The notes: generated by a model not told the origin, from the sequence alone. A stretch of DNA of 51,418 nt from Bacillota bacterium (GCA_023398575.1 JAEWSC010000046.1:1-51418); one strand, 5' to 3'. Positions 1-10,596 are shown, counted from the stretch's first letter. Program-made: numbers and translations.

Positions 1-5
1 TCCAC

Positions 6-1568
6 ATGAAGAAACTCGTAGCCCTGTTCATGGTTCTGGCAATGGCTTTGAGCCTGGCGCCCGCTATGGCGCAGGACGCAGCCGCGACGGATTATGCCGC
101 GTGGTTCCCGGGCGTTGACACCAGCGAACATGTCGTGCTGACGTATTACGTCACCGGCGACGTTCCCACCAACAAGACCGAAGAAGTTCTGGCTGTGTTC
201 AATGAAAAATTGACCGCCGCCATCAACGCCGAAATCCAGATCCAGTGGATCGAATGGGCCGACTGGCAGACCAAGTACAACCTGGGTCTGGCCATGCAGG
301 ATGGCTCCATCGACCTGGTTGGTACCGCCACTGACTGGCTGAACGCTTGGGAAAATGCCGAAAAGGGCGCCTTCCTGCCCCTTTCTGAAGACATGCTCAA
401 GACCTATGCCCCCAAGACCTTTGCTTCCGTATCCCCCGAACACTGGGATATGTGCAAGTTCAATGGCCAGATTTATTTTGCCCCCGAAGACAACTATGCG
501 CAATGGACCAATCACGGCTTTATGTACCGCGGCGATTGGGCCAAGGCAGCCGGTTTGGAAACTGGTGTGAACTCCTGGGAAGACTTAGGCAAGTACTTCC
601 AGTACATCAAAGACACCATGCCTGACGTGATCCCGTGGGATGCTGCTGCCAGCGGCGGCTCCTTCGCTGACCAGTTGATGGGCGGCTGGGTCACCAGCAA
701 GACCGGCGGCATCGCCATCGAAGGTTTGCCCGTGCCTATCTTCTTTGGCAAGAGCAAAGACGATCCCTACACCCTGTCTCGCGTCTTCCTGGAAGGCGAC
801 GACCTTGTGAACTTCGCTGCCAACATGAAGACCTGGGCAACCGCCGGCTACTGGCGTGAAGACGTGCTGAACTACACCGGCGACACCACGCAGGAACTGC
901 GTGAAGGTCTCACCGGCGCCACCCAGCACCACACCCAGACCTGGAAGGGCGAGCGCTACACCATGAACGAGAAGCAGCCCGGCAGCGACCTCGGCTTCTT
1001 CTGGTTCGGCAAAGAATCCAGCAACGTTGTTTCTCTGAACATCACCCATGGCGCCATGGCCATCGCTGCCCAGTCCAAGAATCCTGAGCGCGCCCTGATG
1101 GCTTATGACCTGATCCGCAACGATCCCACCTTCTACAACATGTTCAACTACGGTCTGGAAGGCCAGCAATACAACCTGACTGCAGAAGGCATGCGTGTCC
1201 GTCCCGACACCTACAAAGAAGACGCGGTGGATGGTATTGGCTTCAACTACTGGTGGGGCCGCAACGACGATCTGGAAATCCGTGACTCCCGCGTGGATTG
1301 GCCCGCTTACGACGCTTTGATGGCTGAATATGATGCCGTGAAGATCGACTATCCCTACGGCAAGGTCGTGTTCAACCGTGAGCCCATCTCCGTGGAACTG
1401 GATAACCTGTCTAACGTATTCCGCACATATGCTCCGGCCATCTGCTTTGGCAAGGTGGAAGATCCCGCTGCTTATGTCGCCGAGTTCCGTAAGGCTCTCG
1501 TGGATGCCGGCATCGAAAAGGTCATGACCGAAGTTCAAGCCCAGATCGACGCCGTATACAAGAAGTAA
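6..1568 (+). CDS. Extracellular solute-binding protein of a sugar-type ABC transporter
   Basis: A 520-residue exported binding protein that probably captures an oligosaccharide for an ABC importer whose permeases are not in the window. Residues 1-23 form a typical signal peptide: Lys2-Lys3, a hydrophobic core, then an AMA|QD signal-peptidase I site. There is no lipobox cysteine, which is unusual for a binding protein in a Gram-positive cell. The mature part has the Trp/Tyr/Asp-rich composition of large family-1 (DUF3502/LipO-like) binding proteins, and the length fits. The ATG lies five bases from the window edge, so its ribosome binding site cannot be seen. A terminator follows the stop, and a GH2 glycosidase gene comes next, which suggests glycan use. 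The family is confident; the substrate is unknown. Confidence 0.85.
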   Translation: MKKLVALFMVLAMALSLAPAMAQDAAATDYAAWFPGVDTSEHVVLTYYVTGDVPTNKTEEVLAVFNEKLTAAINAEIQIQWIEWADWQTKYNLGLAMQDGSIDLVGTATDWLNAWENAEKGAFLPLSEDMLKTYAPKTFASVSPEHWDMCKFNGQIYFAPEDNYAQWTNHGFMYRGDWAKAAGLETGVNSWEDLGKYFQYIKDTMPDVIPWDAAASGGSFADQLMGGWVTSKTGGIAIEGLPVPIFFGKSKDDPYTLSRVFLEGDDLVNFAANMKTWATAGYWREDVLNYTGDTTQELREGLTGATQHHTQTWKGERYTMNEKQPGSDLGFFWFGKESSNVVSLNITHGAMAIAAQSKNPERALMAYDLIRNDPTFYNMFNYGLEGQQYNLTAEGMRVRPDTYKEDAVDGIGFNYWWGRNDDLEIRDSRVDWPAYDALMAEYDAVKIDYPYGKVVFNREPISVELDNLSNVFRTYAPAICFGKVEDPAAYVAEFRKALVDAGIEKVMTEVQAQIDAVYKK

Positions 1569-1586
1569 TCTTTGGTAAACCTTTGT

Positions 1587-1622
1587 GGAGGGCTCACAAC
1601 TTCATTGTGGGCCCTCCTTTTT
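1587..1622 (+). terminator. Intrinsic terminator after the solute-binding gene
   Basis: A 13-bp stem (GGAGGGCTCACAA with TTGTGGGCCCTCC, one G-U pair) closes a 5-nt loop and runs into five T residues. The GAAAGGAG ribosome binding site of the next gene follows directly, so some read-through into the glycosidase gene is possible. Confidence 0.85.
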
Positions 1623-1636
1623 GAAAGGAGCGCATT

Positions 1637-3919
<2,283 letters not shown>

Positions 3920-3936
3920 GCACGAGATAGACTCAA

Positions 3937-3970
3937 GCCGCCCGGAAAGAATTGCTTTCCGGGCGGCTTT
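3937..3970 (+). terminator. Intrinsic terminator after the GH2 gene
   Basis: A perfect 13-bp stem (GCCGCCCGGAAAG with CTTTCCGGGCGGC) with a 5-nt loop is followed by a short T run. It closes the transcript of the glycosidase gene. The 190 bases between it and the next reading frame are AT-rich and show no promoter that I trust. Confidence 0.85.
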
Positions 3971-4159
3971 TACTATTTCTTATGCAGAGAGGCCAGACAC
4001 AAAATCGTTCCGGCCAGCAAAGATATCGGATGTAAAATATGCTATATTATGGAACATTACGCATCAGAATCCTTTGTCATATACTCTATCACTTAAATCA
4101 ACAATTCGCCGATGATATGTGACCAATCCTTATTTTGCACTTAGAAGAGTTAACAAATA

Positions 4160-6291
4160 ATGAATCAGTATTTTGATCGCACACCGCCTTGCCTATTGCT
4201 CTTGTTGGGATTCCTCTTTTTTCTTCCGCTTATCGGCGGGGAGGCCATGGCCGATGGCGTATGGGCGTTTGAAAACAACATTGACAGCTTGACGCCTTAT
4301 CAGGATGGCGTCATGCTTTTGGAAGGCGGCCAGCTATGTTTTTGGAACCCTGATCAACAGGAGCCGCAAAAAATGGGAAATTCCTTTTTTAACGGAATAC
4401 AGGTGCTGTTTACGGACGATGAGGGCCAACTGCTGGCTTTAGGCGGAAACAACGGAAGCATAAGGCTTCTTCGCTGCTTGTTCAGCGGGCAGGTTCTTTC
4501 TGTGTCCCAGGTGTGTACGATTGTATTGCCTGATGCGGAGAATAACTTTATATACAATGCCCTTTATCAGCAAAACACGGTTTTTGTGCTGCTTCTCAAT
4601 CGTCATACCGGCTAGGAAACCCTATATGCCTATGATACCGCATCACAGCAGGAATGGACATGGGACAATTTTCCTACCCAGCGCATAGCGCCCTATCGTG
4701 ACAAACTTATACTGGGATCACAAACAGATGCCGGAATGACTGGAAGCTTGGTAACGATGGATATCACCACAAAGCAAACCAATACGATTTCAGCCCTGCC
4801 CGGTTTTGCCGAAATATTGGCTTACTCCAAGCAAACCAATAATGCCGCATATCTCCGGCGTCCTATTGTATATGCGGGACCCGTAGAGGGGACGATGACG
4901 GAGCAGGCCTATCTCCCGGTAACCTCCCATTATACGGATAAAGGTGTGCTGACCAGCAATGGTTATTTTGCGATGGCTGATGACAACAGGTTGCTATGGA
5001 CCAAGCTGAACCCCGAGTTTTCCAAGACCAGCGGCATGTTTCTAACCATTGCGGATGCCGGTATGGAAATGGATGCGACCAGGCTTTTTAGACTGGATCA
5101 CCCGGAGATTCCTGTCATAACACGAGACGTAAGCCTTAAGCCGGAAGATGTTGCGCAGGCCATTCGCGGCAATGACACCGAAACGGATATATTTAGTGTC
5201 TTAACGGCCTATTCAGGGTACGGCAGCCTGCTGTCAAAAGGTTTTGGCGCGGATTTGTCTTCTGATAGCGATTTAATGGCCCTGGTCCAAAATATGCCGG
5301 AGTCTCTGCAAAAGGGATTGATGTATGAAGGAAAGCTGTTGGCTTTCCCAATTGATATTCGCTTTGGAGGAATGGCATTCAGCTATTCGACTGAGACACT
5401 GGCAGCCATGGGCTTGACGGAAGATGTGATGCCTGATAATTTGTCAGATCTCCTGTCTTTATTGATTGAATGGTACGAGTCAGGCAAGATGGATGGGGTT
5501 CGCCTGTTTGATTACAAAGAACCTGACTACCTGTTTGTTAGGTTTTTGCTGTATTATTATACAAATTACTATGAGGCAGTGCAGGTGGAACCGCTGCATT
5601 ATACAAGTGACCTATTTTATGAGTTGATGAAGAAAACAGACCATGTGATTCAGTTGATGAAAAAGCATTCACAGACTTCCGGCCAGCTTCCAGCCTTATT
5701 GACGGGCAGTGGACCTGATTCGCAGTTTATACAGTATGAACTCGATACCCCCCGGGTGTTTTTGCCCTTAGCACCCAAGAAAGGGATGCCCTTGCGGTTT
5801 ACAGCCTCTATGAAGGTGTGCATGGTCAATCCTCGTTCTCAAAAGCTCCCCCAAGCTATGCTGTATCTACGTTCACTTGAAAAAAACATGATCATCTATA
5901 CCATTTGTTTCTATGGCCTGATACAACCACGCCTGTGGAAAGTCCATTTTATACACAAGCGCAGCAAGAAATAAGCGAGGCGATTGCACAACTGGAAGAA
6001 GAAAAGCGCAATGCGCCTGCCGAAAAACAAAAAGCGTATCTCAGTATGCTTTGTGAATATAAAGCAGAACTGGCTTCCATAGAACAGCGCCGCTGGGCAC
6101 TTAGCCAGGAAACCATTGACGCTTATAGAAAATATGAGCCCAATGTATACTTTTACAATGACTTTGTTACGACTATGATGGAAGGGCCAGAGATGATCTC
6201 CCTCTTGAAACGCTATGTTGCAGGTCATATGGACTGGAAACAGTTAGGGACCGCATTGGAAGAACGTTTGAAAAAAATAAAGAGTGAATAA
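4160..6291 (+). pseudogene. Broken beta-propeller / extracellular solute-binding protein gene
   Basis: Three blocks read as one protein of about 710 residues. Block 1 (4160-4612) has a hydrophobic export segment and a repeat-rich, propeller-like region. An in-frame TAG at 4613-4615 interrupts it, but the same frame continues with matching composition (ETLYAYDTASQQEW...). Block 2 runs to about 5886 and contains a solute-binding domain (for example IFSVLTAYSGYGSLL and LLAFPIDIRFGG). From 5881-5887 the sensible frame moves by -1 into block 3, which ends at 6291 with the usual helical C-terminus of such binding proteins. An eighth A in the run at 5880-5886 would restore the frame. TAG is an ordinary stop elsewhere here (livH, livG), so decay or assembly error is more likely than recoding. 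The ribosome binding site is weak. Confidence 0.75.
5881..5887 (+). other. A_AAA_AAC slippery heptamer at the frame change
   Basis: The zero-frame codons are GAA AAA AAC, giving the canonical X_XXY_YYZ slippery sequence. A -1 slip here leads exactly into the downstream frame that carries the C-terminus. No convincing downstream stem or upstream stimulatory Shine-Dalgarno sequence is seen. A deletion in an A8 run explains the same facts, and the TAG upstream favours that reading. Confidence 0.4.
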
Positions 6292-6422
6292 TCCGTTGAC
6301 CCTCGTCGAAGCATTTTGCTGTAGATGCGGCTATTTTGCATGCTATTACTATCTGTTCAGCATGCTATACGCACTTGGCAGCAGGTTAACATAGTACGAA
6401 TGATTTATTCCCAAAAATACTC

Positions 6423-6450
6423 TTGACCGCATTCCAATTTATGGTATGAT
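6423..6450 (+). promoter_or_regulatory. Sigma-A type promoter for the DUF362/permease operon
   Basis: TTGACC and TATGAT are separated by 16 bp. The start codon of the DUF362 gene lies 57 bp downstream of the -10 box, leaving a short leader with no visible structure. Confidence 0.7.
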
Positions 6451-6506
6451 ATCAAACAGATCATTTGTTCCGTTAATGAAATAACAATACAAGAGGTGTA
6501 TATGCA

Positions 6507-7496
6507 ATGAAGCGTACATTGAAAAGCATTTTCTTCACTTCTGCAAGTGCGCACCGTGTCACAGCCCTGCTGACTGCCATTGTTTTAGCACTGTGCTTTG
6601 CATGGTCTTCCGGATTGGCTGAAAGCGCGCCGACCGGTGCCACAGTATTCATGACAAAAGAAATTACTCCTGCCGGCTTGATGGCCGTCTACAAAGCCCT
6701 GGGCCGGGAAGCCACCGGAAGGGTGGCTGTGAAGGTGCATATGGGCGAGCCCACCGGCACCAATTTTCTTTCGCCCGATCTAATCAAGGACTTTGTTTTA
6801 AGCGTAAACGGTACCTTTGTGGACAGCAACACCGCCTACGGCGGCCGGCGCACATCCACCGCTATGCATATGCAGGTAGCCAAGGATCATGGCTTTACAG
6901 ACATCGCGCCCGTGGATATCCTGGATGCCGACGGCTATCTGGCCCTACCCATTGAAAATGGCAAGCACTTAAAGGAAGACCGGGTAGGCTCCCACTTTGA
7001 AAACTACGATTTCTTCGTCATCCTTTCCCACTTCAAGGGCCATGAAATGGGCGGCTTTGGCGGTGCGATCAAAAACATGTCCATCGGCATCGCCTCCAAA
7101 GATGGGAAATGCCTGATCCACACCGCCGGGAAAAGCGACCTTTCCATGTGGGGCGGCGTACAGGATGACTTTCTGGAATCCATGGCGGAGGCCTCTAAAG
7201 CGGTGGTGGATAAATTGGGCGGCAACATTCTCTACATCAGCGTCATGAACAATATTTCCATCGACTGCGACTGCAACCCCCGCCCCAAAGCGCCTGACAT
7301 GCACGACATCGGCATATTGGCTTCGCTGGACCCCGTAGCACTGGATAAAGCCTGCGTGGACCTTGTTTACGCGGCGGAGGATGGGAAATCGGTCATCCAG
7401 CGCATTGAATCCCGCAATGGCGTACACACGCTGGATTATGGGGAGCAGATTGGCTTGGGATCAAAAACCTACACGCTGGTAAGCATTGATGATTGA
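6507..7496 (+). CDS. Membrane-anchored or exported DUF362-domain protein
   Basis: A 329-residue protein with a hydrophobic segment at residues 16-38 followed by a DUF362 domain filling the rest. This domain is common in anaerobes, often beside ferredoxin-like modules, and its biochemistry is poorly defined. Visible motifs include KVHMGEPTGTNF (about 76-87), a glycine-rich FKGHEMGGFGGAIKN stretch (about 176-190) and a two-cysteine DCDCNP motif (253-258) that could hold metal. No 4Fe-4S ferredoxin motif is fused. The ATG at 6507 is preceded by AGAGGTG; an out-of-frame ATG at 6502 is ignored. The stop overlaps the start of the ArsP-like permease, so the two are translationally coupled and likely work together. 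The domain is fairly certain; the function is unknown. Confidence 0.75.
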   Translation: MKRTLKSIFFTSASAHRVTALLTAIVLALCFAWSSGLAESAPTGATVFMTKEITPAGLMAVYKALGREATGRVAVKVHMGEPTGTNFLSPDLIKDFVLSVNGTFVDSNTAYGGRRTSTAMHMQVAKDHGFTDIAPVDILDADGYLALPIENGKHLKEDRVGSHFENYDFFVILSHFKGHEMGGFGGAIKNMSIGIASKDGKCLIHTAGKSDLSMWGGVQDDFLESMAEASKAVVDKLGGNILYISVMNNISIDCDCNPRPKAPDMHDIGILASLDPVALDKACVDLVYAAEDGKSVIQRIESRNGVHTLDYGEQIGLGSKTYTLVSIDD

Positions 7497-8391
7497 TATC
7501 CTGCGCAGAGAATTCATTTACCTTTGGTTTTACTTCAGCGTGCAGCTGGAGCAGATTTTCCCCTACTGGGTGCTGGGCATGGTGCTAGGGTCATTGACCT
7601 CCGTGTTTGGGAAGTGGCGCATAAGCGCTCTCTTTCTCAAATTGCAAGAAAAGAAACTGGGCATCCTCGGACTTCTTCCTGCCAGTTTGCTTGGCATCGC
7701 CTCGCCCATCTGCATGTACGGCACCATTCCCCTGGCCGCCTCTTTTTCACAAAAGGGGATGCGTCATGACTTTTTGGCAGCGTTTATGATGAGCTCCATG
7801 CTGCTAAACCCCCAGCTGCTCATCTACAGCGCGGCGCTGGGAGAGACGGCACTTTGGGTCCGGTTTTTAACCTGCCTGCTATGCGGCATTACAGCCGGTG
7901 TTCTGGTGCGTTTCTTTTTCAAGAGCAAGCCTTTCTTTAACTTCAAAAACTTTGGCGAAGCAGCAAGCCGCGATACCGACCCCAACCTGCTTTTGCGATT
8001 TTTGAAAAGCCTGGGCCGCAACCTAAGGGCCACCGGCGTGTACTTTGTGCTGGGTGTGCTGCTGTCGGCCCTTTTCCAGCGCTATGTGCCGGAGGATGTC
8101 TTTGTCAATCTCTTTGGCGATCAGCGGGGATTTGGAGTAATGATGGCCGCCACCATCGGCGTGCCGCTGTATGTGTGCGGCGGGGGCACGATCCCCCTTT
8201 TGCAGCAATGGCTGCTCAGTGGCATGAGCCTGGGCGCCGCCGCAGCGTTCATGCTCACCGGCCCAGCCACCAAGATCACCAATCTGGGTGCAGTAAAAAT
8301 CGTACTGGGCTCAAAGCGGTTCGCGGTATACATTGCATATGTTATTGTTTTCTCGCTGGTAACGGGGATGATTATTGATTTGATGATATAA
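7489..8391 (+). CDS. ArsP/DUF318-type permease
   Basis: A 300-residue integral membrane protein with about eight hydrophobic segments in two halves separated by a basic loop (about 140-165). Each half has a conserved re-entrant-looking motif: SPICMYGTIPLAASF with SSMLLNPQLL in the first half, and PLYVCGGGTIPLLQQ with FMLTGPATKITN in the second. This is the pattern of the ArsP_1/DUF318 permeases, some of which export organoarsenicals or other metal(loid)s. The start is either ATG at 7489 or TTG at 7486; both lie inside the last codons of the DUF362 gene, giving an 8-11 nt overlap. No arsR gene is adjacent, so the substrate is open. No clear terminator is visible downstream. Confidence 0.75.
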   Translation: MIDILRREFIYLWFYFSVQLEQIFPYWVLGMVLGSLTSVFGKWRISALFLKLQEKKLGILGLLPASLLGIASPICMYGTIPLAASFSQKGMRHDFLAAFMMSSMLLNPQLLIYSAALGETALWVRFLTCLLCGITAGVLVRFFFKSKPFFNFKNFGEAASRDTDPNLLLRFLKSLGRNLRATGVYFVLGVLLSALFQRYVPEDVFVNLFGDQRGFGVMMAATIGVPLYVCGGGTIPLLQQWLLSGMSLGAAAAFMLTGPATKITNLGAVKIVLGSKRFAVYIAYVIVFSLVTGMIIDLMI

Positions 8392-8489
8392 CACTATCGC
8401 AATTGAGTGTACGTCAACCGGCCTAGCGAAGGCTTTACACGCCAGGCTGTATTTTTTGCATCTGCCCAAACGTATAGCATCACCATACC

Positions 8490-8518
8490 TGGACATTCAT
8501 CACCAATTCCAGTATACT
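8490..8518 (+). promoter_or_regulatory. Sigma-A promoter for the DUF7010-like gene
   Basis: TGGACA and TATACT are separated by 17 bp, 45 bp upstream of the start codon. A GAAGGAG ribosome binding site lies at 8549-8555. Confidence 0.7.
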
Positions 8519-8562
8519 CATGAACAGGATTCATTTCACATATTTTTTGAAGGAGCAACATC

Positions 8563-9108
8563 ATGCATTTGGATCAGCTGCGTCTTGACTGTGCACTGAA
8601 GCAAAAGAAAGGTCTTCACTTTATTCTTGCATCCGTTGTCATTTGGTTTTCATTGATATGGGTGCATGCCTCCACGCTGCCTGTATTGACGAAAAATCTG
8701 ATTACCTTTTGCTGTACCGCTCCACTGATGCCGCTGGCATATTTCATTTCCAAGGGTATCAAGGTCGATTTCCAAAACAAAAATAATCCGCTAACCAACT
8801 TAGGCATTCTTTTTTCAATCAATCAAATGCTTTATCTGCTGATAGCAATGTGGATTTATTCTGCAGTGCCGGAAAAGATGCTAATGGTCATGGCAATGAT
8901 CTTCGGGGCTCATCTGCTGCCTTACGGATGGCTGTATCAGTCAAGAGCTTATATGGTTTTATCTGTGGCCATTCCAATTCTATCTTTGATCGTAGGTATA
9001 AATTATCAAGCGTACCTATTAGCTGCCATGATGACAATTATCGAAATCCTGTTTAGCCTGTTGCTCATTGCTGAAAATAAGAAACTCGCTTCCAAGCAAG
9101 TTCATTAG
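8563..9108 (+). CDS. Small integral membrane protein, DUF7010-like
   Basis: A 181-residue protein with about six hydrophobic helices and short loops. The pattern (an ISKG motif after the second helix, NKNNPLTNLG in the loop, GAHLLPYGWLY in the fourth helix region) resembles a small Bacillota membrane family I know as DUF7010; this is recall, not a search. No transport or enzymatic motif is evident. It has its own promoter and a good GAAGGAG ribosome binding site and forms a single-gene unit ending at a bidirectional terminator. By eye the gene is more AT-rich than its neighbours, which could mean transfer or simply the codon bias of a hydrophobic protein. Function unknown. Confidence 0.7.
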   Translation: MHLDQLRLDCALKQKKGLHFILASVVIWFSLIWVHASTLPVLTKNLITFCCTAPLMPLAYFISKGIKVDFQNKNNPLTNLGILFSINQMLYLLIAMWIYSAVPEKMLMVMAMIFGAHLLPYGWLYQSRAYMVLSVAIPILSLIVGINYQAYLLAAMMTIIEILFSLLLIAENKKLASKQVH

Positions 9109-9145
9109 TTCTTGGAAGGACTCCAGCTTCGGTCTAGAAACATAC

Positions 9146-9182
9146 AAAAAACCAGCCTGTCCAAACGGTACGGCTGGTTTTT
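9146..9182. terminator. Bidirectional terminator between convergent units
   Basis: The arms AAAAAACCAGCC and GGCTGGTTTTT surround a 14-nt loop. There is a T run on both strands, so it can end the DUF7010-like transcript on plus and the infC-rpmI-rplT transcript on minus. Confidence 0.85.
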
Positions 9183-9200
9183 GTTATGCGATATGCACAA

Positions 9201-9551
9201 TCAGGCTTTCTTGGCCAGTTCCACGAGCTGGGCGAAGCCCTGGGCATCGTTGACGGCCAAATCGGCCAGCATCTTGCGGTTGACTTCCACGTTCTTCTTC
9301 TTCAAACCGGAGATGAAGGTGGAGTAGCTCATGCCGCTGATTCTGGCGGCGGCGTTGATACGGGTAATCCACAGGCGGCGGAAATCGCGCTTGCGCAGCT
9401 TGCGGCCGGTAAAGGCATAACGCAGGGAGCGGGCCACCTGTTCACTGGCGGCATGGTATTGCTTGGATTTGGCGCCAAAGTAACCTTTGGCCAGCTTCAT
9501 CACTTTACGGCGATTTTTCAGGGAGCTGACAGCTCTTTTAATACGTGCCAT
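9201..9551 (-). CDS. rplT: Ribosomal protein L20
   Basis: A 116-residue large-subunit protein needed for early 50S assembly; it binds 23S rRNA. It has the invariant N-terminus MARIKRAV, the basic extended tail (residues 1-60) and the globular C-terminal domain, with normal family length. The ATG follows a perfect AAGGAGG. It is the last gene of infC-rpmI-rplT. In Bacillota and Proteobacteria, L20 commonly represses this operon by binding its own mRNA, and the leader terminator upstream of infC fits such a circuit here (inference). Confidence 0.98.
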   Translation of the reverse strand: MARIKRAVSSLKNRRKVMKLAKGYFGAKSKQYHAASEQVARSLRYAFTGRKLRKRDFRRLWITRINAAARISGMSYSTFISGLKKKNVEVNRKMLADLAVNDAQGFAQLVELAKKA

Positions 9552-9578
9552 GGTGTTTCCTCCTTCAGCCGGTGCGGC

Positions 9579-9779
9579 TTAAATGTACGGCAGCAAAACC
9601 TTGATGGTGCGGGCCTCCGCCTTGTTGTCTACGACGCCGGCTGCGCGCAGGTGGCGGGTACGCTTGGTGGTTTTCAGATGCACCTGGTGGTTGGCGTTCT
9701 GCTGTTTATGCCGCACGATACCGTTTTTGGTAATGGAGAAACGCTTGGCGGCGCCGCGGTGGGTTTTTTGTTTGGGCAT
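9579..9779 (-). CDS. rpmI: Ribosomal protein L35
   Basis: A 66-residue 50S subunit protein with the standard MPKQKTHRGAAKRF start and a strongly basic sequence. A longer frame opens 18 bases upstream, but the ATG at 9779 is preceded by GGAGAGGAGG at ideal spacing and matches the family start. It lies between infC and rplT, as in almost all bacteria. Confidence 0.97.
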   Translation of the reverse strand: MPKQKTHRGAAKRFSITKNGIVRHKQQNANHQVHLKTTKRTRHLRAAGVVDNKAEARTIKVLLPYI

Positions 9780-9800
9780 GGTGATCCTCCTCTCCAAGGT

Positions 9801-10391
9801 TTAATTATTGGCCGGGGTGGCGGGCTGCTGTGCATTGGCGCGGGCTTTTGCACTGCGCTCAGCAAAGCTTTCCTTTTCCGCCTTGGGCGCAAGGATCATA
9901 ATCATGTGGCGGCCATCCAACAAGGGACGGCGTTCCACCGTGCAATAATCCTTGGTGCGCTCGATAAAATCTGCCATGACCTTCATGCCGATTTCGGAAT
10001 GGGCAATCTGGCGGCCCCGGAAGCGGATCGACACTTTCACCTTATCCCCCTCCTGCAAGAAGCGGATCGCGTTCTTTGCCTTGACCTGCACATCGTTTTC
10101 CTCGATGGTGGCAGAAAGCTGCACTTCCTTCAGGGTGACGATCTTTTGATTTTTGCGAAGCTCGCGCTCGCGTTTAGCCTGCTCAAAGCGGTGCTTGTCA
10201 TAGTCGATAAGCTTGCATACGGGGGGCTGCGCGTTGGGCACAATTTTTACCAAGTCCAACTGTGCTTCCTCCGCCAGCTCCATCGCCCTGCGTGTAGGCA
10301 TAACGCCCAGCTGTCCGCCGTTCTGGTCGATCAGGCGCACTTCCTTGTCGCGAATCTCCTCATTGATCATCAGTTCTGTGTCGATGTCCAT
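9801..10391 (-). CDS. infC: Translation initiation factor IF-3
   Basis: A protein of about 196 residues that keeps 30S subunits free and proofreads start-codon selection. The N-terminal domain begins at MINEEIRDKEVRLID. The basic linker (KRERELRKNQK) and the C-terminal domain (IRFRGRQIAH...DGRHMIMIL) are intact, with an Ala/Gln-rich tail. The frame extends upstream, but that part is leader RNA. The ATG at 10391 lies only 3 nt after GGGAGG. The ATC codon at 10385 is 9 nt from it, so an AUC start is quite possible, since infC is known for rare AUU/AUC starts that IF-3 itself controls. The encoded protein differs by only two residues. Confidence 0.96.
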   Translation of the reverse strand: MDIDTELMINEEIRDKEVRLIDQNGGQLGVMPTRRAMELAEEAQLDLVKIVPNAQPPVCKLIDYDKHRFEQAKRERELRKNQKIVTLKEVQLSATIEENDVQVKAKNAIRFLQEGDKVKVSIRFRGRQIAHSEIGMKVMADFIERTKDYCTVERRPLLDGRHMIMILAPKAEKESFAERSAKARANAQQPATPANN

Positions 10392-10437
10392 ACACCTCCC
10401 GGTTATTTGTCCATGGAAACCCCGCGCCGTCATGCAC

Positions 10438-10470
10438 AAAAAAAACGGCGGGGTGTGAACCACCCGCCGC
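10438..10470 (-). terminator. Leader terminator (attenuator) of the infC-rpmI-rplT operon
   Basis: On the minus strand a GC-rich hairpin (CGGCGGGTG against CACCCCGCCG with one bulged C) is followed by eight T residues, about 47 nt before the infC start and about 100 nt after the promoter. Bacillota infC operons often carry an L20-responsive leader that ends in such a terminator. I did not resolve an antiterminator or the L20-binding fold, so L20 control is an inference. Confidence 0.75.
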
Positions 10471-10567
10471 AAAATACATTCCAATCAACGCTTGGATGAA
10501 TTGCCATGACCCATGCAATACACTTCGCAGGGTGAGAAGCGGGCAGCTTCTTCTTTGTGCAATGAGT

Positions 10568-10596
10568 AGTATACCAAATGTTTCTGCCCACGTCAA
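10568..10596 (-). promoter_or_regulatory. Sigma-A promoter of infC-rpmI-rplT
   Basis: On the minus strand TTGACG and TATACT are separated by 17 bp. It lies 48 bp downstream of the spoVFB stop codon and implies a leader of about 170 nt before infC. Confidence 0.85.

Noticed and set aside
585..1538. Long open frame of 317 codons on the minus strand, opposite the solute-binding gene
   Set aside because: It has no ribosome binding site, its composition is that of a mirror of high-GC coding DNA, and the plus-strand gene is clearly real.
4613..4615. TAG as a pyrrolysine or reassigned codon
   Set aside because: TAG ends livH and livG normally in this window, no pyrrolysine genes are seen, and a second lesion in the same gene points to decay.
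9186..10499. Open frame of 437 codons on the plus strand across the infC-rpmI-rplT operon
   Set aside because: It is antisense to three certain housekeeping genes and contains no recognisable protein features.
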